Source: Lutjanus erythropterus (lineage: Eukaryota; Chordata; Actinopteri; Lutjaniformes; Lutjanidae). From it: a DNA stretch of 64,000 nucleotides. The stretch lies in the NCBI GenBank assembly GCA_020091685.1, contig CM034613.1:20336059-20400058 (forward strand), read 5' to 3'. Position 1 is the first letter of the stretch; each line of letters starts with the position of its first letter. Positions 49,801-57,800 of the stretch are shown here, in pieces. The notes under the pieces were generated by a model. It was not told the DNA's origin and searched no databases. It saw only the letters and a list, made by a program, of their open reading frames with translations. Both the position numbers and the translations under genes were made by a program.

Positions 49801-52800
49801 AGTAACCACCACTACTAATGACAGTAAGAAGCAGTGTAGCTCTCTGATATTCTGATACTTGTGGATAAAGTATGGGGAGTCAGAGAGAACCAGTCCATGT
49901 TTAACCACCCATAACTGCGCTTCAGATTCCAAAGACCGCTGACCACACATGATCTGGCACCTTTTAAATCTCTTCGCAGAGAAAAACGCCAGGTTTTTCT
50001 CAACATGCACAAATTGAAATAGCTGGCTGAATATTTCTCAGTGTGTTCCAGAACTGTTCTTGAAATGGCCCCAAACCAAAGGGTGGTTTTGCAGCTGCTG
50101 CCATTTCTAGGGGCACACATGTCGTCTTCCAAAAGGTGTTATTTATGATAATATTAAAACTCATGTGACAGGGAGTAAAGATTAATTGAAGTTCTTTTTC
50201 AGGTTTGTTTTGGCATCCTTATCTGGTCCTGGCAAGACACTGACATTCCCTCTGAGAGCAGAGCGACTTAGGTTGTGAAACGAGCCTCCAGTTGAAATGC
50301 TCCTCGTTAATAGATAATAAGAACCGGAGAGCCAATGAAAAAGATGTCCAACAAACTCTGCAAAAAAATCTGCTTCAAAGTGAGACTGTGAGTTCTGAAA
50401 CAAGTCCTAACCCATCTGCTTCTTAAAAATAAAATGTGAAAAGCACTACAAAGCACCTTCACTTAATTAAATACATTCAGTGATTTTGCTGCTACAGCCT
50501 TACATGTGCTGTCACGGCTGCTTTTTAGTCTAATATTAGATGATGTTAGCACATTTGAGCTGCGTACTGCCTTGTTACTCACACTACTTCAACAGCATGC
50601 TATACTTATTAGCGTAACTTATCATCGTAGAATTATCCCTGATTGTTGTTTGTGAACACAGTGGCTGCTGTTCAGGAAAAGAAAAGCTGCATAGGTTAAC
50701 TTTAAAGGAAGAATATGTAGTGTTTTCTGAACAGTGGCCAATGTGGCTACATGTCGGAAATACAGGTTAATAGCACTTTAAATGTCCTTTTAATTCCAAG
50801 TAGGGATATAACAATAAACTGAATATCGTGATAAAAAAATGTCTCAATACTGCACTGAACTGTGACGATACCTAACGTGATCTTAGATGGTTAATTATTT
50901 TATTTTATAAAAATGAGTATTAGCTACTGTTGCATTGTTTTTGTTTAGCAATTATACTTAAATAATTCATGCATTCATTGCCAAAGACAATTCAAGCCAA
51001 ATTTTTGCACATGCTTAGGTCATGGCTGGCTTCTTTTATTTTATTTTATAAAAGAAGGAAAGCTGAAGCACTTGAAGTTAAAAGCAAAAACAGATGTTCT
51101 ACAGATTTATTATTTAATAAAAGGGTATTTTTTGAAGCTGTCATTTTTCTTTGTTTCTTGATGTCAGTTACACATCAATATTCATAATCAATCAATATAC
51201 AGTTTGCAAACTCTGGCTAACATTAGCCACCACAAGCTTCTGGTCATACCAAAACAAATAAAGTTGTAGCAACAAAATTAGTGAATGTGCTGAAATGAGA
51301 AATGATGCATCTTTCTGCTCATGACTTTTAATTTGTGTTTAAAAAGTTACAGCTCTACAGTCTTTAAACGCACTGGTTAAGCAAATTAGAGGTCTGTCAA
51401 CAGCGTCCTCTTTTCAAAGGTGCACCAAGTAAAGTAAGAACTGCAATATCAATTTCAAACTAACTATATATCTATTCTTAACTTGCTTACACACCTACTT
51501 CCAAAAGTATTGTGCCATTCATGAATAGACAACAATGAATTCTTTAGAAAACGCTGCACACTAGAGCTGTTATCCTTGCTCTGTTTTCCACAATAAGCAT
51601 TCCTCCACAGCAGCGGATTTAGTAAGGAATTAGCATGTGACGGTCGCCTAGCTTGGCTCTTATTTCTATGAGGAGAGTGATAATGGGGGATTCTGTGTGG
51701 CTTATTTCCAAGCAGGGGCACCTTTGGCCCTGACAAAACACAGCGGTCTCCACAGTTACTTTGCAATTTCACGCGGAGTGCCGGATAGGCGTAATCGATT
51801 CTCTACCCCTCTCTGGCACTCACAGCCAGCTGCTGTCTCAGTCTTCACGACTGCATACAGGCAGTCCAAATGAGGGAGAGTTTCATTGTGGACTGAGAAA
51901 GACGACGTGAAGGCAGGAGGAAGGAGGGGTGGAAGGCAAGATGGAGAGCCTCAGAGCATTCAAACAGAGTCGAGAGTTTGAGGAGAAAAGGAGAGTGTGA
52001 TTGAAGGTAGGAGGGGCTGGGGGTATAGGAACATTTCAGAGCGGGAGAGGCTTCAGCATGCAGAGCGTGTTTGGGAATCGCACTGCTGACACCTCTGGCC
52101 TTGGCTTGGCCTCATTACAATGACAAAAGCAAGCTAGCCATCTAACAATCTCGCTTCACTGGTCGAGAGTGGACAGGAGCGGGGTGGGGTCCGAGAGGCA
52201 CAATGAGAGCTGCTTTCTGAGGTAAACTTGCCTGTGGATTGATGCAACGACAGGCAGAGCAGACTTTACAACCAAATCCACTGGCCATTCACAGACAAAG
52301 CACATAAGTACCTTAAAGGCTTTCTTGGTGAAGAAAGATCAAAGCTTTTTTTTTTTTTCACACATTCGTTACACAGCCTCTTGTAGGCCTGAACTCTAAC
52401 ATCTGAAAACTAACATCTGACCCAAATTCAAGAGCCAAGGGAGAATTCTCCTGCAAATCTATAAAGAATCTAGGCAGACAAATGTCTCATTAAAATGGGA
52501 GTCAACTCGTGAAAAGACATACCGGACAATTTCACACATCAAATTATGACCACAAAGATGAAAAGAGGAGGGAACATTGCATGCTTTATACCAATAATCT
52601 ACAAAACCAAACTTTGCAAGTGTGTCTGCAAGTTGTAGGACACTTGTACAGTCACATGCTAAATTTGTCATTACAGCGATGCATGCCAAAATTGACAAAT
52701 GTCAACATCAGTCTGAAGAAATTTGCAAAAATATTTTCCTTGCAAGTATGGCCTAGAAAATAAGAAGTCTGTCAGGTTTTTATGAAAAGTAAAATCAATG

Positions 52801-54825
52801 AGCATCAATGACAGGGTCATTGACACATTTGTATTTCTGGCCACTAACTTAGTTGAAAATTTTGATATTTTTTTATGTTGGCCTAAAGACATTTTTTAAG
52901 GCAAAAACTACTGTGCCTTTTATCATAAACTGCTTTGGTGTGCTTTTAACAAGCACGCACACGTTACATGCAGCACTTCAATGTTGGCAGCAAAAGGAGG
53001 AATGACGCATTCACCATTTCTGCATGATGAAGGTAATTATAAGCCAAACAAATGTGTGTTTGTTATGAAAGCTAGGTTAGCTTACATTAATCTCAGTAGC
53101 CACTTTTTGAACCTCTGTACTTGACAGCTCATTTAGAAAATAAGTATGCATGTCAACGCGGATGTCTAATAGCAATCCCACAGTAAAAAAAACTAGAATC
53201 ATTACTGCACAGAACACCTCTTACGTATGCCACACACTTTATCCAGCCTTCTTTACCTCTGTCTAAAAGACATCCCGGGAAAACCCTGTGACGCTACATG
53301 AAGCGAACCAACAAAGTGTGTTTACATGCCCCAAAGCATTAGTCAGATTATAACTTTTCTGACAACCAGTCAGTAAACAAAGAAGTGTTTCCATCTAGTA
53401 ATTTTCAAGATGGGCTGACATTGTATCCTAGGAACAATATTAGTATCTTTGCTGTCACTATTTATTTAAACCAGAGAGAAACGATTGGAATCAAGTGTCA
53501 ACATGGTTCATATTTTCCCACTGAAAGGATTATCAAACGTTTTACCACCTCGCTCAGTCCGACTGAAAATTCCTTCTAATCTGGCTGGATTGGGCCACTC
53601 TCTTCTGACTGAGGTGTTTACACGAGGCTCTTTTATGGTTTGTGATTCTTTGTGGAATATTAAAGTCCATGTAAATGCAGCTCATGATAAAATTATATGA
53701 GTCAATTGGGAGCACATTTCAGCCTAAATCTTTCTGAACTGATAATGCAAGGCTTAATGTGGCCAGCTCGACCTCATATACCTTCTACATTTCTGGTCTT
53801 TTTAATCAGACCGGGATGAACGACAGGGGAAACATGCCCTTAGAATTCCATATCAATGCAGTCATGTGTTATTGTAGCCTTGGGTAAAAGCACGGCCATT
53901 AATGGTCTGGTTATTTTATCTGCATGAAGCCATTCCGGAGAGATAAATCACCCATGGTTCTTATGTGCGGGCCCAGAGCCATTTTCTTGAAATCACTGTA
54001 GGGAGGAAACACGGGTGATGACATTCCCATCTCTAAAGTCAGAGTCACATGGCATCTCCCCGTTGTTCAAGGAATCTCAGAGAACATACACCAGTAAAAA
54101 GGTTCTCCTCTGAGATAAACTGCAGTCAGCCTGCTTTATATACTTGTATTATTGTATAGGTATATGTTGCTCTTCTAAAATGGGCCCCTTCCCCAGAATA
54201 TCCAAGCAGCTGTATGTTGAGACTATGTCACCAGGCAGACAACAACCAACCCTTGGGGCTATAGCTATAATTAGCCTTTTCTAGTACCATCTCCAGTCTT
54301 CCACCAGAGCCTGATATTCCTCACTGAGGCTAAGTGCTGCACGGATGCCTTCTCATTTTCTATGACCTGGATGTTCCACTGGCACAAGGCCAATATGAGT
54401 TTTACAAACCTCCGACTCCACAAGACCAAACTTTACTTGTGGAGTGATGGACGGTTCCTGCTAATGCACTGGTAGATATAACGTGAAATATTGTGAGGCC
54501 CCTTCATTGTGGAGACCATTGGTGATACTTCAAGGATACATATAGCTTTAATATCCACTTTACAAAATGGAAAATATCACTTCTTAAAGCTAAGACTATT
54601 TGTTTTATTAGGGTGAGAATCTAAATCCAAGCACAATTTTCAACTGCCAAAGTTAAGTTTTACTTTAAAATGAGATGCTAGGTTTAGGCATGAGTGCAAA
54701 CACAAATACACTAATAATCATGCAAATCTCTAGCAGAAAACTTTTATACTTACAATTTCTCCAAGGTAGACAAACCAAAGAAGGATCCATTTCTGAGTTC
54801 TTGAATTTTATTGTTGTTTAAAATT
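28753..54825 (-). CDS. adgra3: adgra3 (gpr125), adhesion GPCR A3; exons 2-19, start exon not in window
   Basis: Plasma-membrane adhesion GPCR. Coding segments on the minus strand are 54825-54754, 47516-47445, 41080-41009, 40894-40823, 40283-40123, 39359-39146, 38959-38795, 37128-36927, 36115-35966, 35397-35239, 35001-34834, 34660-34453, 34309-34101, 33951-33827, 33137-33014, 32419-32274, 31359-31264 and 30193-28753. All introns are GT-AG and the frame stays open across every junction (1,284 codons plus TAG). Residues counted from exon 2: four LRRs 1-95, LRR cap 96-149, Ig 150-262, hormone-receptor motif about 277-343, GAIN/GPS 344-645, seven TM helices about 655-965, cytoplasmic tail 966-1284. 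The tail keeps family blocks such as [27 protein letters not shown] and the terminal GLWKHETTV, which separate ADGRA3 from ADGRA1 and ADGRA2. Known for the family: the C-terminal PDZ ligand binds Dlg scaffolds, and zebrafish Gpr125 modulates Wnt/planar-polarity signalling with Dishevelled. The signal peptide and first LRR cap are missing, so exon 1 lies upstream. Confidence 0.97.
30257..30611. mobile_element. TTAA-flanked MITE in adgra3 intron 18
   Basis: The left end TTAAAGGGATAGGTCACCCC and the right end, read in reverse, TTAAAGGGTCAGTTCACCC form an inverted pair starting with TTAA. The element is about 355 bp. Inside are CTACTTTCTTTCTTCTAG and its inverse CTAGAAAGAAAGTAG, and GAGTAACTGGGTCATGATTTC, all shared with 8099-8275. 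TTAA target sites are used by piggyBac and Kolobok elements; which applies is not decided. It ends 63 bases from the exon 19 acceptor. Confidence 0.85.
31264..31359 (-). CDS. adgra3: adgra3 exon 18 (TM4)
   Basis: This 96-bp exon encodes [20 protein letters not shown] and [11 protein letters not shown], which is TM4 and the start of the second outer loop. Acceptor TTCCCCAACAG, donor TA/GTAAGTAGAC. The split Tyr codon joins exactly to CWMAWEPS of exon 19. Confidence 0.96.
31705..32125. repeat. Foldback MITE, copy 2 of 3 (adgra3 intron 17)
   Basis: CAGCAACAAAAAGTATTTTA, TTGCTCTCTCCAAACCAACC and its inverse GGTTGGTTTGGAGAGAGCAA, and AGTTGCCTCAATCTGACTG with its inverse CAATCGAGGCAACAG, form a long hairpin. 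Related blocks occur at 12951 and 36331. Outer ends are eroded. Confidence 0.8.
32274..32419 (-). CDS. adgra3: adgra3 exon 17 (TM3, proline-rich second cytoplasmic loop)
   Basis: A 146-bp exon encodes TM3 ([20 protein letters not shown]), then [20 protein letters not shown] and a run of prolines before MLR. Acceptor CTCCTCCAG, donor GTATGGTTGG. The proline-rich loop is a family feature. Confidence 0.96.
33014..33137 (-). CDS. adgra3: adgra3 exon 16 (TM2)
   Basis: A 124-bp exon encodes the first cytoplasmic loop (VRVSRK), TM2 ([20 protein letters not shown]) and the first outer loop with NQT and a cysteine (SVCQA). Acceptor GACTGCAG, donor GTGAGTACAC. Confidence 0.95.
33400..33660. repeat. 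ATTAATC-type MITE copy (adgra3 intron 15)
   Basis: It shows TTGTTGATTAATGTG, CAATTAATCAATTACTTGTT, TGGTGTATAAAATTTTAGAA, AATAGTAAAAAATGTTGATC and ACATCTTCAAATCTTA in family order. It is more diverged than the copy at 40385. Confidence 0.7.
33827..33951 (-). CDS. adgra3: adgra3 exon 15 (TM1)
   Basis: A 125-bp exon encodes the linker [20 protein letters not shown] and TM1 ([20 protein letters not shown]). Acceptor GCCATGCAG, donor GTAACAGATG. The last two bases form an Arg codon with exon 16. Confidence 0.95.
34101..34309 (-). CDS. adgra3: adgra3 exon 14 (end of GAIN, degenerate GPS)
   Basis: A 209-bp exon encodes [20 protein letters not shown], then the GPS block [10 protein letters not shown] and [17 protein letters not shown]. 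The disulfide cysteines and Trp are kept. The tripeptide where canonical GPS sequences have His-Leu-Ser/Thr reads Ser-Leu-Gly. Acceptor TTTCCATTAG, donor GTGGGTTGGA. Confidence 0.95.
34453..34660 (-). CDS. adgra3: adgra3 exon 13 (GAIN subdomain B)
   Basis: A 208-bp exon encodes [30 protein letters not shown], and [19 protein letters not shown]. Acceptor TCCCTGCAG, donor GTGAGTCATA. It ends with the first base of the Asp codon completed in exon 14. Confidence 0.95.
34834..35001 (-). CDS. adgra3: adgra3 exon 12 (GAIN subdomain B)
   Basis: A 168-bp, phase 0/0 exon encodes [20 protein letters not shown], then [14 protein letters not shown]. Sequon NTT is present. The loop before QLTF looks shorter than in mammalian ADGRA3 (comparison from memory). 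Acceptor GTCCTTCCAG, donor GTCAGCTTCA. Confidence 0.93.
35239..35397 (-). CDS. adgra3: adgra3 exon 11 (GAIN subdomain A)
   Basis: A 159-bp, phase 0/0 exon encodes [20 protein letters not shown], then [19 protein letters not shown]. Acceptor GTCTCCCAG, donor GTTGGTCTCC, which is a weaker than consensus donor. Confidence 0.93.
35966..36115 (-). CDS. adgra3: adgra3 exon 10 (GAIN subdomain A)
   Basis: A 150-bp, phase 0/0 exon encodes the helical start of [20 protein letters not shown], then [19 protein letters not shown]. Acceptor TTTCTCTTAG, donor GTAAGTCTTA. Its length is a multiple of three, so skipping it would keep the frame. Confidence 0.94.
36331..36853. repeat. Foldback MITE, copy 3 of 3 (adgra3 intron 9)
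   Basis: It begins CTGCTGTGGACAGGGTCAGC and contains AATTCAACCAAACTCCATAG with its inverse CAGTGGAGTTTGGTTGG. It ends TTTTGCTGCTGACTCCACAT and TGAACTGTCCCTTTAA. It is the longest of the three copies and lies between the HormR and first GAIN exons. Confidence 0.8.
36927..37128 (-). CDS. adgra3: adgra3 exon 9 (hormone-receptor motif)
   Basis: A 202-bp exon encodes the HormR domain: [14 protein letters not shown], then [20 protein letters not shown], with conserved Trp/Cys spacing. It runs into [11 protein letters not shown], where GAIN begins. Acceptor CTCCTTCCAG, donor GTCGGTATCT. A foldback transposon lies in the following intron, starting 73 bases from the donor. Confidence 0.95.
37560..37795 (+). 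repeat. LINE 3' end (adgra3 intron 8, opposite to the gene)
   Basis: CTTGAGCTGCTGTAACGAGT, then AGTGTGGGATCAATAAAGTT and a TATCTTATCTTATTA tail, match the 3' end of abundant fish LINEs, which finish GGGATCAATAAAG(T/C)(TATC)n. Only the 3' part is present, as expected of a 5'-truncated insertion. The strand is opposite to adgra3. Confidence 0.7.
38795..38959 (-). CDS. adgra3: adgra3 exon 8 (Ig domain, second half)
   Basis: A 165-bp exon completes the Ig fold with the second cysteine in GNWECRV, then the linker [15 protein letters not shown]. Sequon NTT is present. It follows a strong pyrimidine tract and CTTCTCAG. The donor is AA/GTAAGTGT, splitting a Lys codon that joins to WPRTLAG in exon 9. 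Confidence 0.95.
39146..39359 (-). CDS. adgra3: adgra3 exon 7 (Ig domain, first half)
   Basis: A 214-bp exon starts the immunoglobulin-like domain: a first cysteine in LPFQCQA and the core tryptophan in VLWYQNGR. It also carries the NCS glycosylation site. Acceptor CTTCCTCAG, donor GTATGGAAG. Confidence 0.95.
40123..40283 (-). CDS. adgra3: adgra3 exon 6 (LRR C-terminal cap)
   Basis: A 161-bp exon encodes the cysteine-rich LRR cap: [20 protein letters not shown], then KCSYP and LLTC, giving the four cap cysteines. Acceptor CATCCACAG, donor GTAGGAAC. The N-glycosylation sequon NIT lies inside the cap. Confidence 0.95.
40385..40672. repeat. ATTAATC-type MITE, best copy (adgra3 intron 5)
   Basis: It runs from TTGTTGATTAATCTGTC through TCTATAAAATGTCAGAAAAT, GTGTTTCCCAAAGTCTAAGA, AATGTCTTATTTTGCCCACA, AAGAAACCAGAAAATATTCA and AATCAATTAATCGTTGCAGC. 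The two ends carry inverse ATTAAT-rich termini. About 290 bp with no coding potential. Confidence 0.85.
40823..40894 (-). CDS. adgra3: adgra3 exon 5 (LRR 4)
   Basis: A 72-bp exon encodes the fourth leucine-rich repeat ([18 protein letters not shown]...). Acceptor TTTTTCCAG, donor GTAAGTATGA. It ends in the first two bases of a Leu codon completed in the next exon. Confidence 0.94.
41009..41080 (-). CDS. adgra3: adgra3 exon 4 (LRR 3)
   Basis: A 72-bp exon encodes the third leucine-rich repeat ([18 protein letters not shown]...). Acceptor TTCTACAG, donor GTAAGTAATA. The GCLN...IF block is a family signature. Confidence 0.94.
42225..42375 (+). repeat. Possible retroelement 3' end (adgra3 intron 3)
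   Basis: ACAACCTCAATAAAAATATTGTTAAAAG resembles the A-rich 3' terminus of LINE-type insertions. No upstream coding remnant was recognised, so the call is weak. Confidence 0.3.
45693..45741. repeat. (AC)n microsatellite
   Basis: About 24 uninterrupted AC units, 52 bases before the GGTTCT element. Confidence 0.95.
45793..46664. repeat. 870-bp GGTTCT-repeat element with terminal inverted repeats (adgra3 intron 3)
   Basis: The ends are CACTCTCAGAAATAAGG and, in reverse, CACTCTTTGAAATACAGGG. The interior holds about a dozen GGTTCT motifs and several inverse AGAACC motifs spaced roughly every 40-80 bases (for example GGGTTCTGGGCAGAACC), so many small hairpins can form. No coding frame is present. 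Elements of this general look are common in teleosts (from memory). Confidence 0.75.
46757..46813. repeat. (CA)n microsatellite
   Basis: 57 bases of uninterrupted CA, 92 bases after the GGTTCT element. Confidence 0.95.
47381..47402. repeat. (AC)11 microsatellite beside adgra3 exon 3
   Basis: Eleven AC units. On the transcribed strand this is (GT)11 starting 42 bases downstream of the exon 3 donor. Confidence 0.95.
47445..47516 (-). CDS. adgra3: adgra3 exon 3 (LRR 2)
   Basis: A 72-bp exon encodes the second leucine-rich repeat ([15 protein letters not shown]...LKRL). Acceptor TTTTCCACAG, donor GTGAGTAGTG. The phase is the same as in the other LRR exons, so removing one would keep the frame. 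A (GT)11 tract lies 42 bases into the following intron. Confidence 0.94.
47573..47818. repeat. ATTAATC-type MITE copy (adgra3 intron 2)
   Basis: It starts AGAGCTGCATGTATTAGTCA and continues with TTGTTAATCAATTAATC, CTTCTCAAATGTGAATGTTT, TTCTGGCTTTCTTACTCTTC and GACATCACCATTGGCCTTGA, the inverse of the family order. The family's AGGGCTGTAACTA-type right end is seen at 47809. Confidence 0.7.
47850..48062. repeat. Dispersed repeat with GTATCA/TGATAC motifs
   Basis: GCGAGTATCAACCTGATACC and CAGATACTTTTATCTGTATC lie near the two edges, with CCAATACCAGTATTTTAGG between. It resembles a common fish short repeat with TATCAG-type ends, but I cannot name it. Confidence 0.4.
49158..49692. repeat. 535-bp foldback element (adgra3 intron 2)
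   Basis: The left arm has AAATACTTTATTTGAAGGGG, TGTGCATAAG and AATGCAAAGTTGATAATGTT plus TGAGACATCTTTATTATAAC. The right arm, in reverse, has GTAACACTTTATTGTAAATG, TGTGTATAAG and AATACAAAGTTGACATTGTT plus TGAGATGTCTTTGTTATGAC. Arms of about 170 bases enclose a roughly 200-base centre. No coding frame; it looks like a non-autonomous DNA transposon. Confidence 0.8.
49693..54753. other. Rest of adgra3 intron 2, no gene recognised
   Basis: Mostly single-copy-looking, AT-rich DNA. 53580-54070 is complex and non-repetitive (GGCCATTAATGGTCTGG, AAATCACTGTAGGGAGG) and could be conserved noncoding sequence. No nested gene was supported. Confidence 0.5.
54754..54825 (-). CDS. adgra3: adgra3 exon 2 (LRR 1)
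   Basis: A 72-bp exon encodes one leucine-rich repeat ([10 protein letters not shown]...[12 protein letters not shown]). It follows a TTTCCACAG acceptor and ends at a GTAAGTATAA donor. Its first base is the third base of a codon begun in the unseen exon 1. 72-bp one-repeat exons in this phase are typical of ADGRA genes. It is isolated, with a 7.2-kb intron on its 3' side and more than 9.1 kb on its 5' side. Confidence 0.93.
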
Positions 54826-57800
54826 CTGTGGAAAGAGAAATATGTATGAACACAAAGCAACAGAAAACAACTATTAAAATTTAATGTACATCATATGAAT
54901 AAAGTCCACAAAATCACCATCATTTTTGTCGCTGTGCAATATCTTTTACTGCACCAAAAATATGGGTGGAACTTTTTATTTCCAAAATATTGTGTTATTG
55001 TTGGCAGCTAAAGTGTTTCTGTCAACTTATCACCCTAAGTCCGATTTAATATAAGCCTACGTTTAGCCTAACGTTTGCCAAATAGCAACAGTTTGTCACA
55101 TAATAAACCAGCCACAGGGCTCAAAAAATCGGCAAGGAATGTGTGTTAATTGAATTCTGAAAGAGGATTCAAAAGGATCTAATATCTCTTTTAACAACAA
55201 GTGGAACAGTGCCACGTTGCTACTTGTTGACAGGTAACAGTATTAAGTCTCACTCCTTGTCCTCTAGACAGTCTTCTCCTCCAGTCACAGAATGTTCCTG
55301 GCGGCCAGGAAAAGATGAGAAGAAAAACAATGTGAACTTCAGATGAGTATTTTCTTTCATGTACAATTGGCAGGATCTTGAGACGGGTAGTCAAAATGAG
55401 ATAAGAAGAGTGATCTTTCTGTAAAGATGCTTTCATTTTAAAAGGTAAACATATCATAATCTGATCTGTGGCAGCTATGACTCATAGTTGATACACTTCA
55501 GATTTTTTTTTTATTGTAACAGCCACAGTACAAGTCTCTTTTACACTGGACAAAAAACAAACAAACAAAAAAAACACTAACACCCACTAAGATTTGGCTT
55601 TTGCCTTCAATGGGAAAGGCTTGAATTGGCATTCCTGGGTCAAATGACTCTGCAGTAGTCACAAGTATTTATCGACCCCAGCTCTGATGGACAGTGATGG
55701 CCATGTGACACCTTGATTGATATGCTAATTTCCGTCCCTTTTCAATAGAGACAATGACAGCTTGTCCCCTCCATCCTTAACTTGCAACTCCATTGCTCTT
55801 TTTTCATACACATGCTGCTTGGCTTGACTGTCAGCCAAGCACAGTGGAGTTTTTGCACGGATATGCACTTGTCTTCAGTCAAACATGGTGGATAAACATT
55901 TTATTTATAAATTAATAGTAAAAATCCCTTGTTATTTAGTTATTTAAAAGCTTTTTTAATGAAGCAACAAAATCAGAAAATGTTTGATTTTCATCATTAA
56001 CTCAACACAACTACAATCCAGCTGAAAGCAGACATAAAACAGTAAAATAAAGCAGATACCTGAAAGTACAAACAGCGGTGCAGGTGAGAAACTAGATTTA
56101 AACCAGTGCAGCCTGTTTAGCCATGTTTAAATTCTTGTGTTTGATCAAACACAAAGTGGGCTTAAATCCAGCCATGATCCGACACAAAATTATACAGCAT
56201 TTGCTTATTCACAACAGCACAATAAACTAAGCCAACCAAATCTTTAACTGTGGTTACAACTCTAAAAAAGAGCAGTCATTCAGTTTTTTATGAGAGGACA
56301 CCCAAACAAAAATCCAAAGTCTGGAACAAGGAACAAGCTAAGTGTTACGTAATGAAAATCGTAAATCTTACTGACAGCTAACACTAGTTTAAGTGCAATG
56401 CAATAAAAGGCAAAAAAATTCTAACAATAACACGTAGCCTGAGGTATTCCTTACATACCACTTCAATAAAAGCAACAGGTACAAATCCTGTTATATAAGA
56501 CAATCGGTCATTGTTCTCAACTTTATCACTGCAAAAATTAAAACGAGCTTGAGAAAACCTTCAAGTCCAAGTGTGAATTCTTGATTGCTTCCTCCCTGGG
56601 TAATAAACCAGTTTTTATTATCCAGTTTATTCCCTGTGTATGGCAAAGACTGATTAACAGCATAAAAAGCTGCAAAGTAAAGCTCCACTCTCTGTGCCCA
56701 AGTCCTTGAGAGTTCCCGTCTTTCTCCTCAACTACTCCCAAAGGGTCTGGGAAATCAATAGCACTGTTAACTCCCAGCAGAAAACCCAAGCAGGGACTTG
56801 TGGTTAGCATATGTTTCTGGCCAGCAAGGAGGGGATGTGGTGGGTGACATACATGCTAGTGGCACCCACAACCCGGGGCCAGATTGGAGTCATTATGGGG
56901 TGTTGAGGGGTTGTTTTATTACAGGGTTGGACAGTGGAGACTCATTGGAGATTTGCTGTTTGGCTCCCTGCCGCTCAGAGAGAGAGACCGTGCACACAAA
57001 CAGTTCCTGTGTTTCGCAGGCCTCCGAATGCTGAAATGGCAGATGTTAAAACATGGTGATGTACGAGGCTGCAAATTCTATCACTGCCTGTGTACACATG
57101 ATCTGATGATATAGGCAGAAATGCTGGGCCTCCCAAGATTGTGGTCACAAAAGCCTCATTTATATTGAAGAATAGTTAGCATACCAATGGGATGCATTTA
57201 CCATGAGGCCTGTGTGAATAAGGAATGCGGCAATCAATCCACATAATATAGAGAGTTCACAAAAACATTTCACAAAACAACAGAACAGCAGTTAATGCCA
57301 CTGCAGTCGGGGAAGTTGACGATATTTGGCTGATAGTGTTGCTACCAGAAATTATGGTAGAAAGTAGTGACTCTTTCAGTTGCAAATTACGCGACCTTCT
57401 ATTGAGATTAAAGAAAACTTCCGCCCAAAAACCATTTAACCAGGGAAATTCTGACATTCTTACATTTTTTCAAGACAAAGACATGAATTTCCAGAATCTA
57501 TACCTCCCCCCATTCTCCTCAATATTAGGGACACAACTCCTGCTTGTTACCATCCTAATATGAAGAGCCACCCTAAAAGCTTTCGATTTGTTGCAAAACT
57601 CTCTAATTGTTTCCATTCAGTTTTAACAATGAAAGCCGTGAGACTGTCCTCAGTCTCCTGTTCGTGAAGTGTTTAGAGACTGACTTATGAGTCTAGTCTA
57701 CGAGCAACAGAGGAGGGATCCCTCTTACAGAATGAACAGACATGCAATAGATGTCATGTAAAGAACAGACCAAAACAGCCAATAATATAACATAATTAGA